Assembly: GCA_964507245.1 (NCBI GenBank)
Contig: CAZDQC010000014.1
Coordinates: 1 to 45,539 of the forward strand
Direction of reading: 5' to 3'
Origin: GCA-2731375 sp964507245
GTDB taxonomy: Bacteria > Pseudomonadota > Alphaproteobacteria > GCA-2731375
DNA: 45,539 nucleotides
This document shows positions 9,301-17,402 of this stretch, piece after piece (the stretch's first letter is position 1; every line of letters starts with the position of its first letter). A program made the translations under genes and the position numbers. Below the pieces are notes generated by a model, which was given only the letters and a program-made list of their open reading frames with translations, was not told the DNA's origin and did no database searches.

Positions 9301-9386
9301 ATTCTTCTCCGGTTATGCCTTCGCAGGCGCCCATCCGTTGCCGGACACCGGAGCATCGATAGAGTTTTTCTGTTCCATCGACACAA

Positions 9387-9417
9387 GCCCGCGTGCGAAT
9401 TTAATCAAGTGGCGGGC
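9387..9417 (-). ncRNA. Candidate leader hairpin of the rpsB-tsf transcript
   Basis: GCCCGC and GCGGGC form a 6-bp GC-rich stem around a 19-nt AT-rich loop. The stem begins within one or two bases of the candidate -10 element at 9418-9423, so it would lie at the extreme 5' end of the transcript or overlap its start. There is no T-run, so it does not look like a terminator. S2 leaders are autoregulatory in other bacteria, but I cannot match this hairpin to a known leader family. Confidence 0.3.
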
Positions 9418-9446
9418 TAAATAAACGGATTTTCTCCATTTTGCAA
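9418..9446 (-). promoter_or_regulatory. Candidate sigma-70 promoter for rpsB
   Basis: On the minus strand, TTGCAA (9446-9441) and TATTTA (9423-9418) are separated by 17 nt, about 120 nt upstream of the rpsB start. The spacing is ideal and both boxes match consensus at four or five of six positions. The 233-nt gap 9301-9533 otherwise holds only a 72-codon ORF that I reject. Confidence 0.5.
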
Positions 9447-9533
9447 GACGGATTCTGATATTCCGCGGCGGCGGTGGGACCATGTGACGCACAGGTTTTA
9501 CACCTAGCTCTTTGCTAAAGATAAACCTCAATG

Positions 9534-11177
9534 TTAATCAGGCACAATGATGGGTTCGAGCGCAGGTTTGCCCAGGATCATATCGGCGCCTTTCTCCGCC
9601 ACCATCATGGTCGCCGCATTCAGATTGGCTGAAACCATCGCCGGCATGATGGAAGCATCAATGACACGCAAGCCATCCATCCCACGCACCCGTAGTTGAT
9701 CGTCCACCACAGCCGTAGGATCACTTGCTGGCCCCATGCGACAGGTACCCATAACATGAAATGTCGAACCGCCAACATGACGGGCTGCCTCCAGCAATTC
9801 ATTATCAGATTGCGCTTCGTTGCCAGGATAAGTCTCAAAATCGAAAAAGGGTTGCATGGGCGCCGTGTGCATCAGGCGGCGGGCTAGCCTCATGGCACTG
9901 ATCAAGATCTTGCGGTCGCCCTCTTCAGCCAAATAATTCGGCTGAATTAGCGGTTTTTCGAACGGGTCGGCGGAAAGAGCCCTAACCCAGCCCTTACTTT
10001 GCGGCCGATGCTGCCAGGCCGCAACAGTGAAACCTGGGTGTTCGTCCAACAGTCCGTGCACCCCAAGTTTGTAGCTGGCCGGCGTGAATATGAATTGTAA
10101 ATCGTTATTGCGAGCCACCTCGTCTGAATGCCAAAAGCCATAGACCATAGAAGGACTTAGATTAACTATACTTTTCCCGCCAAGAAAATACTTTGCTATC
10201 TCGCCGATCAATCTGGGACCGCGTGAGAGTTCGTTGATAGTAATGACATTCTTGACCCTGGCACTGAAGCGCGGAGCGTAATGGTCACGTAAGTTTTCGC
10301 CAACGCCCGGCAAATTATGCCTAGTCTCCACCCCCAACGATTGCAATAGCGGTGCCGGGCCAATGCCTGATATCTGCAACAGCTGTGGTGAATTAATCGC
10401 GCCGCCGCTCAATATTACTTCCTGGCCAGCCCACACCTCCGTGGCCCGACCACCGCGGCCACCCTTGGCGTAGGCCACCCCAATCGCGCGGCCACTCTTC
10501 ATCAGGACTTGTGTGACATGAGCATTGGTCCTAACGGTCAGATTAGGACGAGATTTAGCCGGTTTCAGAAAAGCTCGCGCGGTACTAACCCGGCGGCGGC
10601 GGTAGGCGGTGCGTTGAACATAGGAGATACCCTCCTGCACTGCACCGTTGTAATCGGGGTTGCGGGGAATTCCAATCTGCCCAGCGCCTTCCATGAACGC
10701 CTCACACAGGGGATGGATATAATTCAAGTCAGTAACCTTAAGAGGACCTTCGCCGCCACGAAATGTATCCTCCTCAGGAGCGCCAATTTTCTCCTCACAA
10801 CGACGGAAATAGGGCAAGACATCGGCGTAGCCCCATCCCTGGTTGCCACGCTGTGACCAGTTGTTGAAGTCCATGCGCTGACCACGGTTGTATATATGCC
10901 CATTAATGGAAGAGGAGCCTCCAAGCGTCTTGCCCCGCGGCACATCAATAATTCGCCCCCCGGTCCAATGGCTTGGTTCCGCCCGATACATCCAATTCAC
11001 ATTCGGGTTTGTCAGGGTTTTGATGAATCCGGCAGGAATATGTATATACGGATGCCAATCGGTTGGCCCTGCTTCCAGGATGCAAACGGAATGTTTACCG
11101 TCCGCCGTCAGCCGGTTCGCCAAAATACACCCAGCAGAGCCGGCACCGATAATCACATAGTCAAACCTATCAGCCAC
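9534..11177 (-). CDS. GMC-family FAD oxidoreductase (choline dehydrogenase-like)
   Basis: Flavoprotein that oxidises an alcohol group; the substrate cannot be told from sequence. The FAD-binding 'DYVIIGAGSAGCILANRL' is at the N-terminus. GMC signature 1 is seen as 'RGKTLGGSSSINGHIYNRG' and signature 2 in 'GGAINSPQLLQISGIGP'. The C-terminal catalytic His lies in 'FHVMGTCRMG'. The GTG at 11177 is preceded by AGGTGG 4 nt upstream and gives 547 aa. A TTG 12 codons earlier is possible but adds nothing conserved. It lies alone between dnaE and rpsB and is not part of the core translation operon. Choline dehydrogenase (betA) is an alternative, but no betaine aldehyde dehydrogenase is nearby. Confidence 0.9.
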   Translation of the reverse strand: MADRFDYVIIGAGSAGCILANRLTADGKHSVCILEAGPTDWHPYIHIPAGFIKTLTNPNVNWMYRAEPSHWTGGRIIDVPRGKTLGGSSSINGHIYNRGQRMDFNNWSQRGNQGWGYADVLPYFRRCEEKIGAPEEDTFRGGEGPLKVTDLNYIHPLCEAFMEGAGQIGIPRNPDYNGAVQEGISYVQRTAYRRRRVSTARAFLKPAKSRPNLTVRTNAHVTQVLMKSGRAIGVAYAKGGRGGRATEVWAGQEVILSGGAINSPQLLQISGIGPAPLLQSLGVETRHNLPGVGENLRDHYAPRFSARVKNVITINELSRGPRLIGEIAKYFLGGKSIVNLSPSMVYGFWHSDEVARNNDLQFIFTPASYKLGVHGLLDEHPGFTVAAWQHRPQSKGWVRALSADPFEKPLIQPNYLAEEGDRKILISAMRLARRLMHTAPMQPFFDFETYPGNEAQSDNELLEAARHVGGSTFHVMGTCRMGPASDPTAVVDDQLRVRGMDGLRVIDASIMPAMVSANLNAATMMVAEKGADMILGKPALEPIIVPD

Positions 11178-11492
11178 AAGGCCACCTATTTTCCAAGCCA
11201 CACGATAGGGCAATGCCTATTCATCTTTATAGCTTACGTATTGTCCCCGATTTTGCGCAACAAATTAGTGCGCGAAATCTCCACATCTACACATAAATGC
11301 TAAACACGGTTAGATGCTATGAATTGCTTAGGTAAGGTTCGGCCTAAACTCCCCCGCCCTGCCTGACCCTCGTGAAACTAGGCTTCCATCCAGACGGCCC
11401 TGGGGAATCCCAACGGACCGGAGATTGCTTTCTAATTGAGCACAAAAACTTTCCGCGTACATCCGGCGTTGGTAAGAACTAATGAAGTCAAA
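11178..11492. other. Intergenic region between dnaE and the GMC gene
   Basis: There are 315 nt without a convincing gene. The stretch is rich in short G-runs on the minus strand (11340-11420), but I find no clean terminator behind dnaE. I also find no confident -35/-10 pair for the GMC gene. Confidence 0.5.
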
Positions 11493-14400
11493 TCAAACAT
11501 CGTGAACGTCCAACACTCCAGGGATGGCCTTCAAAGCACCGCGGACGTGCGGAGTGATAGCGAAGCCGCCGGGCAGGGTCACTTCCACTTCCCGGCTAAT
11601 ATCCTTCACTTCGAGAAGGAATGTCACCTGACCGCGACCTTTGTTTTGGTCGTTCAACAGACTGTAAAGATTCTTGAGCGGCGCAGAATCATTCAGAAGT
11701 ACCGTTATTCCGGCGGCAACGTTCAAGCTGGCTTGTTCAATATCAACGATTTTCGAGGCGACCATACGTCTACGCTCGCCGTCGTAGCGCACGTCCACCG
11801 TCATGACGATGGAATTGCCCTTGATTAGCAATTCCCGACTGTCTGCTAGATCATCGCCGAACAGGGTGGCTTCGAATGTTCCGGTCTTATCTGATACCTG
11901 GAGGAAGGCATAGGGGTTTCCCTTGGCACTTTTGCGCTCACTTATCTCCTCGATGGTAGCAGCAATACAAAAATTCTGGCCACCCTGATCAGCACGGAGT
12001 TCCAATTCCGCGTAGTTGACCATTGATTTTTGGGCCAGCAAGGATGGGTAGGATTCCAGGGGGTGGGCCGAGAGATAAAATCCGACCGCCTCTGTTTCAT
12101 TAGCCAGCTTTTCCAATTGCTGCCACTCGGTCACCACCGGCAAAGGCGGCATCAATGCCTCATCTACTGCGTCATCACCGCCAAAAAATCCAAGTTGACT
12201 GGAACTGCGTTCGTCTGCTGCACGGCCCGCAACGCGCAGCATGATCTCCGCTGCCGCCAGCATCTGCGCCCGATTTGGGTTCAGGCTATCGAAAGCGCCG
12301 GCACGGGCTAAATTTTCCACCTGGCGCTTGTTCACCTGACGCGGGTCCAGCCGGTTCGCAAATTCCCAAATCGTCTTGTAAGGACCATTTTCCTCGCGCT
12401 CATCGACCACCGCCGCCATGGCTTCCCGACCAACATTCTTAATCGCCGCAAGAGCATAGTGGATGCCGTCGGCACCGTCTTCCTCAATCCCCCGCGCAAC
12501 AGTGAAGGCAACGCCGGATGAGTTCAGATCCGGCGGCAGCAGCGGGATGCCCATGCGCCCGACCTCCTGTTTAAAAAGGTTCAGCTTGTCCGTATTAGCC
12601 AAATCAAGAGACATTGTTGCAGCCATAAATTCGACCGGATGGTTAGCCTTCAAATAGGCCGTCTGATAGGCAATTAGCGCGTAAGCGGCGGCATGACTTT
12701 TGTTGAAGCCATATCCAGCGAACTTGGCCACCAGATCGAAGACATATTCAGCTCGGTCCCCATCAATGCCTTTGGCCACGGCACCATGAATAAAACGGTC
12801 GCGCTGGGCGGCCATTTCCGCCATTATTTTCTTACCCATGGCCCTACGCAATAAATCCGCATCGCCAAGGGAATATCCAGCCATCACCTGTGCAATCTGC
12901 ATCACCTGTTCCTGATAAACAATGACACCGTAAGTCGGCTTTAGGATCTCTTCCAAGCATGGGTGCAGATAGTCTAGTGGTTCGGCCCCGGATTTCCGGT
13001 TGCAGAACAGCGGGATATTATCCATGGGACCGGGCCGGTAAAGGGCTACCACGGCAATAATGTCCTCGAAACAGTCGGGACGCATCTGTCGCAACATATC
13101 CCGCATGCCCGAACCTTCCAACTGGAACACACCCACGGTTTCTCCTCGTGCGGTCAGCTCGAATACTGCGGGATCGTCAAGGGGAATGCAGTCCAGATCA
13201 AATTTTGGATCGGTCTGATGAATCATCGCAACCGCCCGGTCCAAAACCGTCAGCGTTTTCAATCCCAGGAAATCAAATTTCACCAGCCCCGCCAGCTCGA
13301 CCCATTTCATATTGAACTGGGTCACAGGCATATCTGAATTCGGGTCACGGTAAAGAGGGACCAGTTGCTCTAATGGCCGGTCTCCGATGACGACGCCCGC
13401 GGCATGGGTCGAGGCGTGGCGATATAAGCCCTCCAGCTTGATTGCGAGGTCAAAAAGGCGGTCCACACCGGGTTCTTCCGCCATGACTTGTTTGATGCGT
13501 GGCTCAGCCTTCAAAGCTTCAGGGAGGGTAATAGGATTGGCCGGGTTGTTAGGGACCATTTTACACAATCGATCCACCAAGCCAAAAGGCATCTCCAGCA
13601 CCCGGCCCACGTCGCGCAGCGCAGCGCGGGCTTGAAGTTTTCCGAATGTAATGATCTGCGCCACTTGATCTTGGCCATATTTGTCCTGAACGTAGCGGAT
13701 AACTTCGTCCCGGCGGTCCTGGCAAAAGTCGATGTCAAAATCCGGCATGGAAACTCGACCCGGATTGAGAAACCGTTCGAATAACAGACCGAAGCGCAAA
13801 GGGTCCAAATTTGTGATCTTCAAAGCCCAGGCAACCACCGAACCCGCTCCCGAACCGCGTCCGGGGCCTACAGGTATATTCCTGCTCTTGGCCCATTGAA
13901 TGAAATCAGCAACGATCAGGAAATATCCGGCAAAACCCATGTCTATAATTACGCCTAATTCAAATTCTAGACGTTCGAAATAGGTCGCCGCCTGGCCAGA
14001 ACCAATCTCCACTTCCTGAGCATGCATGCGGTCTTCAAGACCTGCCCGAGCCTCTTCCCGTAACACGGTCGTTGCTTCACTGCCTTCATCAAATTTGGGC
14101 AGGATTGGGTCCCGAAGTGGTACGCGGTAGGCACACCTACGGGCAATCACCAAAGTGTTGTCCAAGCTCTCTGGTATGTCCGCGAAAAGATCCCGCATTT
14201 CTTGTGACGAACGAAAATAGTGCTGTGCCGTCAGACGGCGTCGATCGGCTTGGCTGACAGTTTGTTTTTGCGCGATGCAAAGCAAAGCATCATGGGCTTC
14301 GTGCATATTCGGATCAGTGAAAAACACATCATTAGTGGCGACCAAGGGTAAATCAAATTCGTAGGCCAAATCGATCATGGCGTTTTCACAGGCGGCCTGT

Positions 14401-14945
14401 TCCGGTAGGCCATGGCGTTGCAATTCTATGTAAAACCGGCTGCGGAAAATGGTGTTTAATTCGGTCAGTAAATCCCGTGCCCGATCGTCCTGGCCGGCTC
14501 GCAGAGCTTTTCCCAATGGTCCGTCTGCGCCACCGCTCAGACAGATTAAGCCGTCACCCCATTGCCGTAGATCAGCCATTCCGATCCGCGGCGTCTCGCC
14601 CCCATCAGTTTGTAAATAGGCCTTGGACGACAGCCGCGAGAGATTTTTATAGCCGGTTTCCGACTGTACAAGAAACACCAGATAATCGGGTTCGGCTCGG
14701 GGCCCATGGACATTACCATCGCCAACATCGAGGGCCAGTGAGGCACCAATTATGGGCTGGACGCCAGCCGCCATCATGGCTTCTGAAAATTCTAGAGCCC
14801 CAAACAAATTGCCAGTATCAGTCATAGCAACTGCTGGCATTTCGCCACGCCGGCACAATTCAGCCAAATCCTTGATATGGATCGCACCCTCGGATAGAGA
14901 AAAGGCAGAATGGACGCGAAGATGTACATAATCGGCGTGGGCCAT
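11493..14945 (-). CDS. dnaE: DNA polymerase III alpha subunit
   Basis: Replicative polymerase catalytic subunit, 1150 aa, typical for proteobacterial DnaE1. The N-terminal PHP domain begins 'HLRVHSAFSLSEGAI' (residues 8-22). The polymerase active site 'PDFDIDF' puts two catalytic Asp at 402 and 404. 'GPGRGSGAGS' (360-369) and the fingers segment 'FNKSHAAAYALIAYQTAYLKANHP' are present. A C-terminal OB-fold and tail follow. The ATG at 14945 is preceded by only a weak purine stretch. It is transcribed divergently from a Crp/Fnr regulator, and the two starts are separated by 286 nt. Confidence 0.98.
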   Translation of the reverse strand: MAHADYVHLRVHSAFSLSEGAIHIKDLAELCRRGEMPAVAMTDTGNLFGALEFSEAMMAAGVQPIIGASLALDVGDGNVHGPRAEPDYLVFLVQSETGYKNLSRLSSKAYLQTDGGETPRIGMADLRQWGDGLICLSGGADGPLGKALRAGQDDRARDLLTELNTIFRSRFYIELQRHGLPEQAACENAMIDLAYEFDLPLVATNDVFFTDPNMHEAHDALLCIAQKQTVSQADRRRLTAQHYFRSSQEMRDLFADIPESLDNTLVIARRCAYRVPLRDPILPKFDEGSEATTVLREEARAGLEDRMHAQEVEIGSGQAATYFERLEFELGVIIDMGFAGYFLIVADFIQWAKSRNIPVGPGRGSGAGSVVAWALKITNLDPLRFGLLFERFLNPGRVSMPDFDIDFCQDRRDEVIRYVQDKYGQDQVAQIITFGKLQARAALRDVGRVLEMPFGLVDRLCKMVPNNPANPITLPEALKAEPRIKQVMAEEPGVDRLFDLAIKLEGLYRHASTHAAGVVIGDRPLEQLVPLYRDPNSDMPVTQFNMKWVELAGLVKFDFLGLKTLTVLDRAVAMIHQTDPKFDLDCIPLDDPAVFELTARGETVGVFQLEGSGMRDMLRQMRPDCFEDIIAVVALYRPGPMDNIPLFCNRKSGAEPLDYLHPCLEEILKPTYGVIVYQEQVMQIAQVMAGYSLGDADLLRRAMGKKIMAEMAAQRDRFIHGAVAKGIDGDRAEYVFDLVAKFAGYGFNKSHAAAYALIAYQTAYLKANHPVEFMAATMSLDLANTDKLNLFKQEVGRMGIPLLPPDLNSSGVAFTVARGIEEDGADGIHYALAAIKNVGREAMAAVVDEREENGPYKTIWEFANRLDPRQVNKRQVENLARAGAFDSLNPNRAQMLAAAEIMLRVAGRAADERSSSQLGFFGGDDAVDEALMPPLPVVTEWQQLEKLANETEAVGFYLSAHPLESYPSLLAQKSMVNYAELELRADQGGQNFCIAATIEEISERKSAKGNPYAFLQVSDKTGTFEATLFGDDLADSRELLIKGNSIVMTVDVRYDGERRRMVASKIVDIEQASLNVAAGITVLLNDSAPLKNLYSLLNDQNKGRGQVTFLLEVKDISREVEVTLPGGFAITPHVRGALKAIPGVLDVHDV

Positions 14946-15063
14946 GGGTTAGGTCTCTTGCTCATTTCTCCCGGCGCGACGCCAGCGAGAATCATGAGAA
15001 TCCTTTCACGCTCCTTCCGTTATGTCGACTAACAGTTGTCGACGCCTCTAGAATATTCGATTG

Positions 15064-15078
15064 TGACGACAACCGTCA
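15064..15078. promoter_or_regulatory. Candidate operator palindrome TGACG-N5-CGTCA
   Basis: Perfect 5-bp arms flank a 5-nt centre. The site lies over the -35 region of the plus-strand promoter for the Crp/Fnr gene. It overlaps the -10 of the minus-strand dnaE promoter at its last base. It is well placed to bind a dimeric regulator, possibly the adjacent gene product. The bound protein is not known. Confidence 0.35.
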
Positions 15079-15106
15079 TGATCAGCGTCGTGTTATAATG
15101 TGTCAA
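15078..15106 (-). promoter_or_regulatory. Candidate dnaE promoter
   Basis: On the minus strand, TTGACA (15106-15101) is a perfect -35. After 17 nt comes GATCAT (15083-15078), which matches the -10 consensus at four of six positions. This would give a dnaE leader of about 125 nt. The promoter overlaps the divergent regulator promoter. Confidence 0.4.
15091..15099 (+). promoter_or_regulatory. Extended -10 promoter for the Crp/Fnr-family gene
   Basis: TG-T-TATAAT is a perfect extended -10 element. The -35 region is poor, as is usual for this promoter class. It would give a leader of about 125 nt before the ATG at 15232. Confidence 0.5.
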
Positions 15107-15231
15107 AGCACAGCCACCTGATCCTGACCAAAACCCAATTTGTGAATGAGTTTATTTAAAAAGATTATCGCTTTCCTATTAAAAGCCCCGAGTCTAAACT
15201 GCGCCTTCCAACGGGTTAAGACGTTAGGAAC

Positions 15232-15951
15232 ATGGCGGTCGTCTTAAACAAACAGAACACCAGCCGACTGGCTAACATTGAGCTGCTGGACGGTCTGTCC
15301 AACGAAGCAAAACTTTCCATAGAAAAACGTTGTCGCTGGCGCCGCTTTGAGGCGGGAGAACAGATTCTGGAAAAGGGTAATTCAGATCGTGATGTCTATT
15401 TGGTCACCAAGGGCTCCCTGCAGGTCGTCAATTACTCGATGACGGGCCGAGAGATCGGCCTCGCCCACTTAAGCGCCGGCAGCTTCTTTGGCGAACTATC
15501 CGCCATAGATGGGGAACTCAGATCGGCCAGCGTCGTGGCGCTGGAGACATGTTTATTGGGGTCTTTATCACCAAAATCGTTCATTGACGAAATCATAGGC
15601 CATCCAAAATTGGCTGTGCGAGTCCTGCAACGATTGGCTGGCATTGTCCGTAGCTGCGATGAACGCATCATGGACCTATCAACCCTTGGTGCTGTTAACA
15701 GGGTATACCGTCAATTGCTGCACTTAGCAGAAGAAAGCCCGAAGGAAGCTGGCATTTGGCTAATCCGAAATCTGCCCACGCAAAAGGCAATTGCTGCCAT
15801 GGCCTCCACAACCCGCGAGACCGTAGCTCGATCCATTTCGCAGTTGGCAACAGGGGGTATTGTCGAACGCAAAGGCCGCGTATTGTATTTGCTGGATCGT
15901 GATCGGATAGAAAAATTGGTTGACGCCCTGGAAAATGATCTTTCACGATAA
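15232..15951 (+). CDS. Crp/Fnr-family transcriptional regulator
   Basis: A 239-aa one-component regulator. The N-terminal cyclic-nucleotide-binding fold carries the phosphate-binding cassette 'GSFFGELSAIDGELRSAS' (residues 83-100), with Gly-Glu and Arg-Ser in the positions that hold cyclic nucleotide in CRP. There is no Fnr-type cysteine cluster. The C-terminal winged helix-turn-helix is at about 182-206 ('PTQKAIAAMASTTRETVARSI'). cAMP or cGMP binding is therefore plausible but inferred. It is divergent from dnaE and followed by the convergent chaC-like gene. Its own upstream region has a palindrome that could be an autoregulatory site. Confidence 0.92.
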   Translation: MAVVLNKQNTSRLANIELLDGLSNEAKLSIEKRCRWRRFEAGEQILEKGNSDRDVYLVTKGSLQVVNYSMTGREIGLAHLSAGSFFGELSAIDGELRSASVVALETCLLGSLSPKSFIDEIIGHPKLAVRVLQRLAGIVRSCDERIMDLSTLGAVNRVYRQLLHLAEESPKEAGIWLIRNLPTQKAIAAMASTTRETVARSISQLATGGIVERKGRVLYLLDRDRIEKLVDALENDLSR

Positions 15952-15999
15952 GACGCGCCGTCGGTGAAGAGGGAGCCTGAACAGGCAACGTCATCCTGT

Positions 16000-16518
16000 C
16001 TATTTGAAACGCCTGATTACTGCCTGTAACCGTAACAAGGATGGTTCCGGTTGTCCGCCCATGGCCTGGATCGCCGCAATAGTTCCCACCAAATAGTCAC
16101 GTGAGGTGCCCTTGCCACCCTTACCTTGGGCCACCATCAAAGCACCACGCTCAATGGGTTGCTTTCCGATGTAGCGTCCGTTACTTGGGTCCGCCGTGAA
16201 GGTCAGGGCGTTGATCTTACCATTCGGTGTATCGACGCCGACACAAACATGGCGGTAGGCAACTTCCCGCAGGCGCAAATACGCTCTTGTTTGCCTCCAA
16301 TTACCCGGCGCGACACGAAAGGCCATGCCAAGGCAAGTGCCGCCCCGAAGCAGGGTGAGGATCAGCCCAGGCCGGTCCACCGAGCCCCAGGCAACAGTAC
16401 TAATCAGCGCGTGAGCCCGATGCCAGCCCCATAGCATAGCTGGCCGTCGTTCCACATAAGGGAAATCCGGCTGCCACATCAGCGAGCCATAGCCAAAAAC
16501 CCAATGTTGCCTTGCCAA
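16000..16518 (-). CDS. ChaC-like gamma-glutamylcyclotransferase
   Basis: Predicted to cleave gamma-glutamyl groups (for example glutathione) to 5-oxoproline. The substrate-binding 'VFGYGSLMW' is at residues 7-15. A Glu in the usual catalytic place follows ('LRLREVAYRHV', Glu85). At 172 aa it is of ChaC size. The only start in a good position is TTG at 16518, because an in-frame stop lies four codons upstream. No clear ribosome site is seen, so the start is uncertain. It follows the enoyl-CoA hydratase gene by 14 nt and probably shares its transcript. Confidence 0.85.
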   Translation of the reverse strand: MARQHWVFGYGSLMWQPDFPYVERRPAMLWGWHRAHALISTVAWGSVDRPGLILTLLRGGTCLGMAFRVAPGNWRQTRAYLRLREVAYRHVCVGVDTPNGKINALTFTADPSNGRYIGKQPIERGALMVAQGKGGKGTSRDYLVGTIAAIQAMGGQPEPSLLRLQAVIRRFK

Positions 16519-16532
16519 AATTCTAACTCAGA

Positions 16533-17300
16533 TCAGGATTTTGAATTCATGAAAGGTGCCAGCATTCGATTGGGCTCGTCGGTCTCAAACGCCTCACCAA
16601 AAACTTCAATCCCAGCCTCAATTGCTTCGGACAGGCCCAGTTCCTCCCACCGCCCGATCAACGCCTTTTGTGCTCGTACCGCGAGCGGGCCGGCTTCCAA
16701 TATTTTCTCCAGCCAAACCCCGACCCAAGCATCCAACTCCGCCGCAGGTACAAGTTTTTCGACAAATCGCATTTTAAGAGCTTCCTCGGCGTTGAAATTG
16801 ACACCGGTCAAAAGGATTTCTCGGGTCTTACCCCAGCCCACGAGGCGAGGCAACAAAGCGGCCTCGATCACCGAAGGCAAACCCACCTTTACTTCCGGCA
16901 TGCCCATCACGAAGCTTTCATCAGCCACGCGAAAATCGCAGGCTGCAGCCAATTCTAATCCTGCGCCCAGGCAAAAGCCGCGTAGGCGGCCAACGACCGG
17001 GACGGGGCAACCTCTGATCGCCTTGGCCGCCGTGTGCAATTGAGTGATGAAATATCGTCCAGTCGTGGGATTCAATTTCGACAGATCGTTCAAATCGGCG
17101 CCTGCCATAAAGGCCCGATCGCCAGATCCCGTCAGGACGACCGCACGCAAGTCCCCATCGCATGCAAGAGAGTCAAAAGCGACCTTTAACTGCTCCACTA
17201 ATTCTAACGAGCCGGCATTCAACCGTCTCTCGTTATCCATCGTGACCCAGGCCACACGGCCTCCCTCCCACTCATCCAACTGTACATCCACCTTTGTCAT
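16533..17300 (-). CDS. Enoyl-CoA hydratase/isomerase family protein
   Basis: A 255-aa crotonase-fold enzyme. The oxyanion-hole region 'FMAGADLNDL' is present, and both hydratase glutamates are in place, in 'GAGLELAAACD' and 'MPEVKVG'. True hydratase activity on a 2-enoyl-CoA is therefore likely, with chain length unknown. The frame is open to 17489, but that would overlap ispDF. I use the ATG at 17300 ('MTKVDVQLDEW'). It may work with the fadH and acyl-CoA dehydrogenase genes at the right of the window, but it is not linked to them. Confidence 0.9.
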   Translation of the reverse strand: MTKVDVQLDEWEGGRVAWVTMDNERRLNAGSLELVEQLKVAFDSLACDGDLRAVVLTGSGDRAFMAGADLNDLSKLNPTTGRYFITQLHTAAKAIRGCPVPVVGRLRGFCLGAGLELAAACDFRVADESFVMGMPEVKVGLPSVIEAALLPRLVGWGKTREILLTGVNFNAEEALKMRFVEKLVPAAELDAWVGVWLEKILEAGPLAVRAQKALIGRWEELGLSEAIEAGIEVFGEAFETDEPNRMLAPFMNSKS

Positions 17301-17326
17301 CAACCCGTTCCACTGCCCGTCAGTAG

Positions 17327-17351
17327 GTGATAATTGCTTCGTTAATATCAC
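17327..17351. promoter_or_regulatory. Inverted repeat between ispDF and the enoyl-CoA hydratase gene
   Basis: GTGATA and TATCAC are separated by 13 nt in the 102-nt divergent intergenic region. It may be an operator. It lacks a T-run and is too far from either gene end to be a terminator. Confidence 0.2.
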
Positions 17352-17402
17352 AGCCGGAGTTTCCGCCAACCATTGATTGACCGACCATGCTAAGCTGCCG
17401 CT

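Noticed and set aside
9313..9531. 72-codon minus-strand ORF upstream of rpsB
   Set aside because: It has no recognisable domain, and it contains the candidate rpsB promoter and leader hairpin.
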